Of a stretch of DNA of 64,000 nucleotides, positions 15,889 through 25,034 are shown piece by piece. Positions within the stretch are counted from its first letter, which is position 1. The number at the start of each line of letters is the position of its first letter. Below the pieces are notes generated by a model, which was not told where the DNA came from, did no database searches, and saw only the letters and a program-made list of their open reading frames with translations. The position numbers and the translations under genes are program-made. Origin of the DNA: Anabaena lutea FACHB-196 (GTDB taxonomy: Bacteria; Cyanobacteriota; Cyanobacteriia; Cyanobacteriales; Nostocaceae); NCBI RefSeq assembly GCF_014698305.1, contig NZ_JACJST010000003.1:248001-312000 (forward strand), in the 5' to 3' direction.

Positions 15889-17295
15889 CTATGGTAATAA
15901 ACCACCATTTCTCAAGTCTTTAACGCTCTCATTTACCGCTTGGATAATAAAATCTAAATCATCATCTGTATGGGCTGTAGATAACAAACCACCACCAGGA
16001 CGTAGAAAAACTCCTTTATGAATCAGGTGATAGTAAATTATATCCATGTTTCCTGACCCAGATGAATTGGTAATATTAGATGGATTACCGAAAGGTACAA
16101 CATTAAAAATTGACCCAAAATTCGACAATTTAATTGGCACTCCATCCTCTTGAAAATAGGAATTTAATTGTTGAATAAATTGGGAAGTACGTTGATTTAA
16201 TTGTTCTTGCAGAGTGGGTCCTTGTATTTTGAGATATTTAAGAACTGCTCTTGCTGCTGCCATAGATAAAGGATGTTTGCAGTAAGTACCAGCAAAAAAT
16301 GTTTGCTTGACTTGGGGACTAGATGTATCACCAAAATTCCACATTCCACCGTCAATTCTATCCATATATTCGGCTTTGCCAGCGATAACACCAATGGGCA
16401 TACCACCACCAACAATTTTTCCGTAAGTAGCAATATCAGCTTGTACATCAAACCATGCTTGCGCCCCACCTGGATGAATACGGAAACCAGTGAGCATTTC
16501 ATCAAAAATCAACACTATTCCTGCCTCTTGTGTTAATTTTCTCAACTGTTGTAAAAACTCTTTTGGTTGAATATCTGGACGGCTATTTTGTACAGGTTCA
16601 ACAATAACAGCCGCTAATTCTTCTTGATGTTGTTTTATTACTTCTAAAGATGCAGAATCACCATATTTTAAAACTAAGGCATCTGCAACAACGCTAGGAG
16701 ATACCCCTGGAAATTTTGGTACTACTTGTGTAGTTTCATCCTGAATTTGGACTTTCACTAAACTAGCATCAGAATGTCCATGATAGGAACCAGAAAACAT
16801 CGCTATTTTGTTACGACCTGTGGTTGCTCGTGCTAGTCGCAAAGCAGTAATAACAGCTTCTGTGCCAGTATTACTAAATGTAACTCGCTCCATTCCTGTT
16901 AGTTCAGAAAATAATTCTGCTACTTCACCGGCTAAGTCTGACTGTGGTCCAATGTGAATACCTTGTTCTAATCTTTCTGTCAGAGCTTCTTTGATAAATT
17001 CAGGATTATAGCCAAACAAATTGACACCAAAACCCATCATTAAATCTATATATTCGTTGCCATCTATATCCCACATCCGCGACCCAGAGGCATATTTACC
17101 AACGATAGGATAGACTATTTCTTTAATAGCAGCCTGAAAGCCGGCTGAACCTCTGACATCAGCTAAAACATGACGGTATGTTTGCGCTTGTTGTTTAGAT
17201 TTTGCTGTTTTTTGGTTGTAGCGTTGAATAAAATCACTAAGATATTGCTGTGGAGTTTGATTAGCTTGGGGTTGTAATTTGTCTTGTGTTTGCAT
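15889..17295 (-). CDS. Class III PLP-dependent aminotransferase (GSA-aminotransferase-like)
   Basis: 468 residues of the class III aminotransferase fold related to glutamate-1-semialdehyde aminotransferase. The PLP-binding lysine is probably K293 (YGKIVGGGMPIG). GTEAVITALRLAR (phosphate-binding region) and IFDEMLTGFR (Asp contacting the pyridine nitrogen) are also present. The N-terminal 40 residues are Gln-rich and resemble the linker seen before AMT domains in cyanobacterial PKS/NRPS enzymes. It directly follows the reductase-terminated NRPS (42 bp gap), which suggests that it converts the released peptide aldehyde to an amine. Acting on a beta-keto intermediate is the alternative, but the only PKS module carries a ketoreductase. 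A housekeeping HemL role is unlikely here. Confidence 0.85.
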   Translation of the reverse strand: MQTQDKLQPQANQTPQQYLSDFIQRYNQKTAKSKQQAQTYRHVLADVRGSAGFQAAIKEIVYPIVGKYASGSRMWDIDGNEYIDLMMGFGVNLFGYNPEFIKEALTERLEQGIHIGPQSDLAGEVAELFSELTGMERVTFSNTGTEAVITALRLARATTGRNKIAMFSGSYHGHSDASLVKVQIQDETTQVVPKFPGVSPSVVADALVLKYGDSASLEVIKQHQEELAAVIVEPVQNSRPDIQPKEFLQQLRKLTQEAGIVLIFDEMLTGFRIHPGGAQAWFDVQADIATYGKIVGGGMPIGVIAGKAEYMDRIDGGMWNFGDTSSPQVKQTFFAGTYCKHPLSMAAARAVLKYLKIQGPTLQEQLNQRTSQFIQQLNSYFQEDGVPIKLSNFGSIFNVVPFGNPSNITNSSGSGNMDIIYYHLIHKGVFLRPGGGLLSTAHTDDDLDFIIQAVNESVKDLRNGGLLP

Positions 17296-17337
17296 GATTT
17301 TGAGTTAGTTGTATTGAAGTTATTTATGAATTGGTAG

Positions 17338-20300
17338 TTATTTATTGTTGAAAAAACCTTGTTTACCTAAATATGAAATATAGGTAGACAATAATTTTTC
17401 ATCAATATCTGGACAGATGATTTGTGAATTAGACAGGCCAGTGATCGCATTTTGGCAATCAATTTTTAAACTGCCTGATTTTACAGGTTTTTTCTGTTGA
17501 GAAGTATCCTCTGAGAAAAACGGTACAAGTGGATATAAAGGGTGTTCAGGTGAAGCACCAGCGATGTTAATTAATTGCGATCGCCAATTTTCGTAAGGCA
17601 GTTGTTGAATTTGATAACCAAATGATTGAATTACCTCAAGTAGAGTATTTGTATGTAAAAGTTGATCGTTCACTAAATGAAATGCTTGTCCTAGAAACTT
17701 TTGTTGTTTTGATAGGTGGATAATAGCTTGGCTGACATAATCCACAGGCATGATATCTTCTTGAATATCACGGTCGGGAACACTGCCAAGTTGAATACAG
17801 CCAATAATTAGTTTGTAGAGAAAATCATTAATGTTAAAAACTCCTGTTTTGCTATGGCCTGAAACCCTACCAATTCTGTAACTGCTAACTGGTAAACCTC
17901 TTTGTTGAGCAGTTTGAATTAACTTCTCACATACCCATTTAGTTTGCACATAACCATTATTAGGTACTGGATAATCATCAATATTATCTGCTTCCGTGGC
18001 TACTGTAACCTCCGAGTTTTTCAAGGGTGAAAAAATACTAGCAGTGGAAATAAAATGTACTGGTTTTGTTTTAACTTCACAAGCTAATCTCAAAACTTCC
18101 TGTGTTCCCAGAACATTTGCGGCTTTTAAAACTGAGTAGGGATAAATATGATGAACCCAAGCACCATTATGGTAAATAATGTCAATTTGATGAGCTAACT
18201 CTTGAAATTCTAGGTCTTTCAATCCCAGTAATGGTTGAGATAAATCTCCAATCACAGGAATAATTCTCTGACTAAAACTCTGATTCCAGATTAAATAAGA
18301 GTCTAGAGTCTTTTGTATTTTTTTCTTACCTGCTTCTAAATTTTGAGCGCGGACTAAGCAATAAATATTGGCGTTAGTTTGCTGCAATAACTCCCATAAT
18401 AAGAAAGCACCTAAAAAGCCAGTTACACCGGTTAATAAAATATGCTTTGGTTCAGTTTCCGGTTTTTGATAAGAAACTTTGGGGTAAATTGTTGAGTCAA
18501 GAATAGTTTCTTTATCCCACTCTATCATATTTTCTGGACTTAATTCATTAGTAGAGTTGGGTTGTTGAGATTTGTCTAAATGAATGGCTAAACTAGCTAC
18601 AGTAGGCGATTCAAATAAAACACGTAAAGGTAAATTCACCTGAAAAGCTGCACGAATTTTCAAGATTAATTTTGTTGTTAATAAAGAATTACCTCCTAGC
18701 TCAAAGAAATTATTATTAATACCTATTTTTTCCACACCCAACACTTCAGACCAAAGTTGTACGAGCTTGATTTCTGTTTCAGTGCGAGGAGCAGTAAAAG
18801 TATTTTCAATCTCTTGAAGGTCAGGTTTAGGTAAAGCGCGACGGTCAATTTTACCATTAGGTGTGATGGGGAAAGATTCCAAAAATACAAAAGCAGAAGG
18901 TATCATATAGCTAGGTAATTGCTCTTGTAAAAACTGGTGCAAATCCCTGGATTTTATCTGATTCAGATATGCTAAGTCTGGCACAACATAAGCCACTAAT
19001 TGCTGTTGTTTGGGTCTATCTTCCCGTACTAAAACTACAGACTCCTTGACCATCGGATGTTTACCAATTATAGATTCAATTTCTCCTAATTCAATACGGA
19101 ATCCCCGCAGTTTAACTTGATTATCTACTCGACCAATTAATTCTATATTTCCATCTGCTATCCAACGCCCTAAATCACCTGTTTTGTAAATAAATTCTCC
19201 CGGTTCTTGGGTGAAGAAATGAGGAATAAATTTTTCTGCGGTTAAGTCGGGTCTATTGAGATAGCCTCGTGCCAAACCATTACCACCTACATAAATTTCT
19301 CCAGCTACTCCCACAGGTAAGGGTTGTAAGTAGCGGTCTAGAATATAAATTTGAGTATTAGCAAATGGTTTCCCTATGGGTACTAGCTGCTCTACAGATA
19401 ATTGAGTTGTATCGGTTTCAAAAAAGGTACTATCAATGGTTGCTTCAGTTAACCCAAAGGAATTAATTAATCTAGTTTTCTCACCGCAAAATTGACGGAA
19501 TTCTTCATATTCTTTCACATACCAACTATCAGAACCACAAATTAGTAACTGCATAAATTCAAGACGTTGCTGAGTTTGTTCTAGATATTGGATTAAGTTT
19601 CTCAATACTCCAGGCACAAATTCTGCACAGTCTACTTTTTCCCGTAGCATGAGTTGATAAAGTTTTTCTGGTTCAAGTAATAACTCGCGGGGGCAGAGTA
19701 CCAATTTACCACCAGAACAAAGAGCGCGAACTAAATCACCAGAAAAGACATCAAAGGAGAAACTTGCCATTTGTAAGTGGGAAGTAATTTTTGGTAATTG
19801 ATAATCTTTTTCCCAAGCAAGATAAGCATTTACTAAACTACGATGTTCAATCATTACTCCTTTAGATTTACCAGTAGAACCAGAAGTATAAATCACATAA
19901 GCAAGATTATTTATATCTACCTTACTGACCGCATCTTCTATAGATTCGTTAGCAATTTCTTTCCCATCTGAATCTATACAAATAATGTTTTTATTGGCAA
20001 ATTTTAAACTGTCTAACAGTTCTGCTTGAGTGAGAATAAATGATACTTGAGCATCTTCTAACATATATGCCAAGCGTTCTTGGGGATATGCTGGGTCAAG
20101 TGGTAAATAAGCTCCACCTGCTTTGAGAACTCCCAAAATTCCCACTACTAATTCTAAAGAGCGTTCTAAACAAATTCCTACTAAAGTTTCTGGTTTTACC
20201 CCTTGATTTTGTAAATAATGTGATAATTGATTTGCTTTTTGATTGAGTTGTTGATAGGTTAAAGATTCATTTACTCTTCGAGAAGCCGCGCTTTGCGCGT

Positions 20301-23300
20301 CTACAAATACCACTGCTACTGCATCAGGCGTTTTTTCTACTTGTGCTTCAAATAATGTATGGATACACTGCCGAGGTACAGAGATGTGATGGTTATTCCA
20401 GGTAGTTAGTATTTGCTGATGTTCTGTTGCTGTTAATAAGGGTAAGTCAGACAGATTTTGATCGGAATGGGCAATAATACCCGTTAATAAGGTTTGGAAA
20501 TGCCCTAACATTCGGGTAATTCTGTCAGCATCAAATAAATCTGTGTTGTATTCTATTGACCCCATCAAACCTGCATCTGTTTCTACCATTGAGATAGTTA
20601 AATCAAAATTTGCTGTTTTACGTTCTGCTTGTAAGGGTTTGAGGGTTAAATCTGGTAGATGTAAAACTTCTGTAGGTGCATTCTGAAGAATGAACATTAC
20701 CTGAAACAGAGAACTATGACTTAAATCTCTTTCCGGTTGTAATTCTTCAACTAATTTTTCAAAAGGTAAATCTTGATGAGCATAAGCACCAAGAGTAACT
20801 TCGCGTACTTGTGCTAGTAATTGTTTAAAAGTTGGGTTTCCTGCTAAGTTGCTCCGCAGTACCAAAGTATTAACAAAAAAGCCAATTAATCCTTCTATTT
20901 CTGCACGGTTGCGGTTAGCAATAGGAGTACCAACTAAAATATCATCCTGCTGAGTATAACGGTGCAGCAAGACTTTAAATGCTGCCAGCAGAGTCATAAA
21001 TAAAGTAACTCCTTCCTGCTGGGAGAGGTTTTTTAAACCTGCTGTTAAAGATGGGGAAAGTGTAAAAGTTTGAGTTGCACCGTTATTAGTTTGAATTGCT
21101 GGACGTGGACGGTCTGCGGGTAATTCTAATACTGGTAAATTACCGCTTAGTTTTTGTTTCCAGTAATTTAATTGAGTTTGTAAAACTTCTCCTTGTAAAT
21201 ATTGACGTTGCCAAACTGCAAAATCTACATACTGAATTGGTAATTGGGGTAAATTGGATGCTTGACCGCTATCGTAAGCGGTATAAAGTGTTGTCAGTTC
21301 ACGGATGAGTATTCCTGTTGACCAACCATCAGAAATAATATGGTGCATGGTGAACAAGATTACATGGTCTGTTTCACCAAGACGTAATAAATTAACCCGC
21401 AATAGTGAATCTTTTTCAAGATTGAATGGTTTTCGTGCTTCTAAATTGGCTAAATTTATGGCTTCTGCTTCTCTTTCAGTTTCAGGAATATTTTGCAAAT
21501 TAATTACTGGTAATTTTAGCTTAGTTGGTGCATTAATTACCTGGACAGCTTCCCCAGCTACAACTGTAAATGTAGTACGTAGATTTTCATGACGATGGAC
21601 TATTTCATTAATGCTGTTTTCGAGAGCAACTATGTTTAGCCTTCCTGTTAAACGGATGGCAGAGGGAATATTATAGGCACTACTTTCTGGTTCTAATTGG
21701 CTCAAGAACCACAGTCTTTGTTGGGCAAAAGATAAGGGTAATTCTTGATGACGCGAACACACTAATATAGGGGGTGTTTGTGTATTTTGTTTTTGTTGTA
21801 GTAATGCTTGGATACTGGCAGCAAGCCCAGCAATAGTTGGCGTTTCAAACAGACAACGCAAAGGTAATTCAACTTTAAAATTCTGGCGAATGCGGGAAAT
21901 AATTTGAGTAGCTATTAACGAATGTCCACCTAAGTCAAAAAAGTTATCGTGGATGCCAATTTGTTTGATACCTAAAAGTTTTCCCCAAATTTCTGCTAGT
22001 TGAGTTTCTTCTGATGTACGTGGTGCTACATATATTTTTTCTAATCCAGGACGGCTTTTCTCTAGTAATCGTAATGCTTGGATGTCTACCTTGCCGTTAG
22101 GTGTCAAAGGTAATGCCTTGAGTAGCACAAACGCTGACGGTATCATATAATCAAGCAGTTTGTGTAGACAAAAGCTGTGTAATTTATTGATGATTTCTGA
22201 CTGCTGATTCTGGTTGCGGTTTGATTCAGAATTAAGAACGATATAAGCTGCTAAACGCTGATTTTGTTCTGGGATAACTACAGCAGATTGAACATCAATA
22301 TTTTCTTTGAGTGTGGCTTCTATTTCTCCCAATTCAATCCGAAAACCACGAATTTTGATTTGGTTATCAACTCGACCTAAAAATTCTAAATCACCATCTG
22401 GTAAATAACGAACTAAGTCACCTGTTTTATAGATTCTCTGACTAAATTTACCTGCGGGTAATTGTAAATTAACAAAGGGATTTTGAATAAACTTATCTTG
22501 TGTTAACTCAGGACGATGTAGATAACCTCTAGCTAAACAAGCACCCCCAATATAAAGTTCTCCCGGTACACCTATGGGGACAGGTTGCAATTGTTCATCG
22601 AGTACGAAAACCTGAGTATTTGCTAAAGGTTTTCCTAGCGGAACTGTTTTGGTTTGAGGATGAGAAAATTCAACTGGATAAGTGAGTACACCTACTGTAG
22701 TTTCTGTTGGTCCATAGTGGTTGAAAATTTGACAATTAGGTGCTAGTTTTTTGACAGTTTGAATTAAATCCCAAGTGCTGGCTTCTCCCCCTAAAATTAG
22801 ACATTGACGGGGTAGAATTGATTGGGTGGAAGAAGCTGTTAAAAGTGCAGTGAGGTGAGAGGGGACAATTTTAAGACAATCTATAGGATATTGTTGAAAA
22901 TAATTTGCGATCGCCTGTGCATCAGATGCCTTTTCTTGAGACAATATATGTAAACATCCCCCTGTACACAAGGCAGCAAACACCACTGTATTACCTAAAT
23001 CTGCGGCAAAAGTCGAAACAGTTGCAAAACTCGCTGCTGCTGGTAAATTAAGTCTGTCTAAAATGCCGTAGAGGTAATTAAGAAGTTGTTGATGTTCTAT
23101 AGCTACAGCTTTGGGTTTACCAGTAGAACCAGAGGTAAAAATAGCATAAACTAAATTGTCTGGTTGTACAGAAATTTGTGGATTTTCTTGATTTTCTTGC
23201 GCTATAGTTTCCCAGTCAGTATCTAAACAAATAATTTGCGCTGTTGTTTGGGGAAGTTTTTCTACTAAGGACTGTTGTGTTAATAAAATTGGTGCTTGGG

Positions 23301-24978
23301 CATCTTGTAAGCGAAAAGCTAGATTTTCTCCTGGTAATTTTGGATCTAATGGTAGGTAGGCAGCACCCGCTTTAAGAATGCCCAATATACCAACAATAAT
23401 ATCAACAGACCTTTCAACATATAACCCTACTAAAACATCAGCACCAACCCCTAAACCTTTGAGGTAATGTGCAAGTTGATTGGCTTTGGTATTGAGTTGA
23501 GAATAGGTCAGTTTTTCACCTTCAAAAACCACAGCAATATCTTCAGATTTCTTTTGTGCTTGCTGCTCAAATAGTTGATGAATAAATTGAATAGTCGAAT
23601 AATCTTTGTACGTATTATTAAATTCAACTAATAACTGATGACGTTCTTGATTACTAATAATTTCTAGTTCAGAAACCGGAACATAAATATTATGAATTGC
23701 ATGGGTGACTAAAGTTAAAAAATATGTAAATAACCTTTGAATGTTACTATCACATAGTAAACCAGTTTGATATTGCAATTCTAAAGTTATTCCTGCTGCT
23801 TTTTGCAAACAATTAAGTTTTAATTTAAAAGGAGCAAAATTAGAAAAATGATGGCATAAAGAAAATAAAATATCCCCAGTTAAATCGCCAGTTAAATAAT
23901 CTTCAGGTAACTCTTGAAATTCAAACCCAATGGGTAAATTTTGGTAATTGGTTACACCTTCTACATTATCTGACCAACTAAAATATTCTTGCCATTTATT
24001 AATCTGGCGGATATTCTCACTAATTTGAGTTAAAACTTCTGAAAATTTAAAGTCTTGCTGAAACGCACACTCCACAGGTAAAGATTTAGCAGCTAATCCC
24101 ATTAGTTCCAGCAACTCTTCATATTTTCTATCATTAAATACAGTATTAATAACTATATGAGACTGTTTGGTTAGTCGCCATATCAGTGTTTGCCAACAAG
24201 CAAGTAAAAAGTTAGAAGTTGTAGTATTGTATTGAGTCGCAACATCAGAGATTTTAGCAGTTAATTCTGCGGATATTTTTTGATGATAAATTACCGAGGC
24301 AAATTGACTTTCTCCAATTAAATTATTTTCCCAAGGCAATATTAACGGATTCTGATTGCTAAAGTCCTGTTGTTGCCAATATTCTTTTCCTGCTTCTGCT
24401 TCATCATCCTCTAATAATTGATTTTGCCATTCTGCAAATTGGATATATTGGATTGGTTCTTCTATATCTAATAAATTTTGATTTTCTAAGCATAAACTAT
24501 AGGTATGACTGATTTCTGAAAATAAATTATTCAGTGTCCAACCATCAGCACATACAGACGGTAATGTTAGCACTAAAAGATATTTATCTTGTGCAAGAGT
24601 AAGTAAACTCCAACGTAAAAGAGAGTCATTATCACTTTCATTAACTAATCGTCTTTCTGTAATTAAATAATTCTCTATTTTTGTTAATTGTTCATCACTA
24701 TCATACTGACTGAAATCAATGTTCTGCCAGTCAGATAATTTATTATTGTGAATTACTTGTACAGGGATTTTTACACCGGGTAAACTGTGGAAAGTGGTAC
24801 GCAGAACTTCGTGGCGATTAACCACTACTTTTATAGCTTCTTGCAATACTTCAATATTCAGATTACCTGCAATTAAAAATGCAGCTTGAGCCACATAATC
24901 GGCATTGTTTTTTTGCTGTAACCAAAGATGTCTTTGTTGTGGAGATAAACGAAATCCTTCAATAGTTGAAACTGTCAT
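17338..24978 (-). CDS. NRPS: interface-A(Asp)-T-C-A(Orn)-T-thioester reductase (final modules)
   Basis: 2546 residues from ATG 24978, which has AGAGGA 8 nt upstream; an in-frame ATG at 25014 lacks this. Residues 1-430 are a condensation-like domain with LPSVCAD in place of HHxxxDG, so it is read as a non-condensing interface domain. A1 (about 470-980, TSGSTGKPK near 618) has residues giving DLTKIGHVGK, an aspartate code. T1 is near 1015 (GGHSL). C (HHIISDG near 1211) is canonical. A2 (about 1560-2060) reads DVGEIGSIDK, the ornithine code. T2 is near 2095 (GGNSL). The C-terminus (about 2175-2546) is an SDR-type reductase with GVTGFLG and YxxxK, so release is reductive, as aldehyde or alcohol. 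A2 carries a repeat-encoded insertion (20272-20304). No hydroxylase gene or domain precedes this interface domain, unlike at the other two Asx modules. Confidence 0.92.
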   Translation of the reverse strand: MTVSTIEGFRLSPQQRHLWLQQKNNADYVAQAAFLIAGNLNIEVLQEAIKVVVNRHEVLRTTFHSLPGVKIPVQVIHNNKLSDWQNIDFSQYDSDEQLTKIENYLITERRLVNESDNDSLLRWSLLTLAQDKYLLVLTLPSVCADGWTLNNLFSEISHTYSLCLENQNLLDIEEPIQYIQFAEWQNQLLEDDEAEAGKEYWQQQDFSNQNPLILPWENNLIGESQFASVIYHQKISAELTAKISDVATQYNTTTSNFLLACWQTLIWRLTKQSHIVINTVFNDRKYEELLELMGLAAKSLPVECAFQQDFKFSEVLTQISENIRQINKWQEYFSWSDNVEGVTNYQNLPIGFEFQELPEDYLTGDLTGDILFSLCHHFSNFAPFKLKLNCLQKAAGITLELQYQTGLLCDSNIQRLFTYFLTLVTHAIHNIYVPVSELEIISNQERHQLLVEFNNTYKDYSTIQFIHQLFEQQAQKKSEDIAVVFEGEKLTYSQLNTKANQLAHYLKGLGVGADVLVGLYVERSVDIIVGILGILKAGAAYLPLDPKLPGENLAFRLQDAQAPILLTQQSLVEKLPQTTAQIICLDTDWETIAQENQENPQISVQPDNLVYAIFTSGSTGKPKAVAIEHQQLLNYLYGILDRLNLPAAASFATVSTFAADLGNTVVFAALCTGGCLHILSQEKASDAQAIANYFQQYPIDCLKIVPSHLTALLTASSTQSILPRQCLILGGEASTWDLIQTVKKLAPNCQIFNHYGPTETTVGVLTYPVEFSHPQTKTVPLGKPLANTQVFVLDEQLQPVPIGVPGELYIGGACLARGYLHRPELTQDKFIQNPFVNLQLPAGKFSQRIYKTGDLVRYLPDGDLEFLGRVDNQIKIRGFRIELGEIEATLKENIDVQSAVVIPEQNQRLAAYIVLNSESNRNQNQQSEIINKLHSFCLHKLLDYMIPSAFVLLKALPLTPNGKVDIQALRLLEKSRPGLEKIYVAPRTSEETQLAEIWGKLLGIKQIGIHDNFFDLGGHSLIATQIISRIRQNFKVELPLRCLFETPTIAGLAASIQALLQQKQNTQTPPILVCSRHQELPLSFAQQRLWFLSQLEPESSAYNIPSAIRLTGRLNIVALENSINEIVHRHENLRTTFTVVAGEAVQVINAPTKLKLPVINLQNIPETEREAEAINLANLEARKPFNLEKDSLLRVNLLRLGETDHVILFTMHHIISDGWSTGILIRELTTLYTAYDSGQASNLPQLPIQYVDFAVWQRQYLQGEVLQTQLNYWKQKLSGNLPVLELPADRPRPAIQTNNGATQTFTLSPSLTAGLKNLSQQEGVTLFMTLLAAFKVLLHRYTQQDDILVGTPIANRNRAEIEGLIGFFVNTLVLRSNLAGNPTFKQLLAQVREVTLGAYAHQDLPFEKLVEELQPERDLSHSSLFQVMFILQNAPTEVLHLPDLTLKPLQAERKTANFDLTISMVETDAGLMGSIEYNTDLFDADRITRMLGHFQTLLTGIIAHSDQNLSDLPLLTATEHQQILTTWNNHHISVPRQCIHTLFEAQVEKTPDAVAVVFVDAQSAASRRVNESLTYQQLNQKANQLSHYLQNQGVKPETLVGICLERSLELVVGILGVLKAGGAYLPLDPAYPQERLAYMLEDAQVSFILTQAELLDSLKFANKNIICIDSDGKEIANESIEDAVSKVDINNLAYVIYTSGSTGKSKGVMIEHRSLVNAYLAWEKDYQLPKITSHLQMASFSFDVFSGDLVRALCSGGKLVLCPRELLLEPEKLYQLMLREKVDCAEFVPGVLRNLIQYLEQTQQRLEFMQLLICGSDSWYVKEYEEFRQFCGEKTRLINSFGLTEATIDSTFFETDTTQLSVEQLVPIGKPFANTQIYILDRYLQPLPVGVAGEIYVGGNGLARGYLNRPDLTAEKFIPHFFTQEPGEFIYKTGDLGRWIADGNIELIGRVDNQVKLRGFRIELGEIESIIGKHPMVKESVVLVREDRPKQQQLVAYVVPDLAYLNQIKSRDLHQFLQEQLPSYMIPSAFVFLESFPITPNGKIDRRALPKPDLQEIENTFTAPRTETEIKLVQLWSEVLGVEKIGINNNFFELGGNSLLTTKLILKIRAAFQVNLPLRVLFESPTVASLAIHLDKSQQPNSTNELSPENMIEWDKETILDSTIYPKVSYQKPETEPKHILLTGVTGFLGAFLLWELLQQTNANIYCLVRAQNLEAGKKKIQKTLDSYLIWNQSFSQRIIPVIGDLSQPLLGLKDLEFQELAHQIDIIYHNGAWVHHIYPYSVLKAANVLGTQEVLRLACEVKTKPVHFISTASIFSPLKNSEVTVATEADNIDDYPVPNNGYVQTKWVCEKLIQTAQQRGLPVSSYRIGRVSGHSKTGVFNINDFLYKLIIGCIQLGSVPDRDIQEDIMPVDYVSQAIIHLSKQQKFLGQAFHLVNDQLLHTNTLLEVIQSFGYQIQQLPYENWRSQLINIAGASPEHPLYPLVPFFSEDTSQQKKPVKSGSLKIDCQNAITGLSNSQIICPDIDEKLLSTYISYLGKQGFFNNK
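20272..20304. repeat. Small palindromic repeat translated inside the Orn A domain
   Basis: The palindromic word around AAGCCGCGCTTTGCGCGTCTAC encodes VDAQSAASRRV between VAVVF and LTYQQLN. Most A domains of this cluster have only a few residues there, such as ENQQ. The same repeat sits at the same place in another A domain (31580-31611). Confidence 0.8.
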
Positions 24979-24986
24979 CTTGTATG

Positions 24987-24992
24987 TCCTCT
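24987..24992 (-). promoter_or_regulatory. Shine-Dalgarno AGAGGA setting start 24978
   Basis: AGAGGA lies 8 nt before ATG 24978. The resulting N-terminus (MTVSTIEGF) matches those of the two other interface-domain proteins (MVQATIKGF, MQTQKISGF). Confidence 0.75.
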
Positions 24993-25034
24993 TTTTATTT
25001 CTGGTTTTTAGCAAACTGACAAATTTTATTGCTG

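Noticed and set aside
15889-17295. Housekeeping glutamate-1-semialdehyde aminotransferase (hemL)
   Set aside because: The Gln-rich N-terminus and its place inside the NRPS operon fit a dedicated biosynthetic aminotransferase better.
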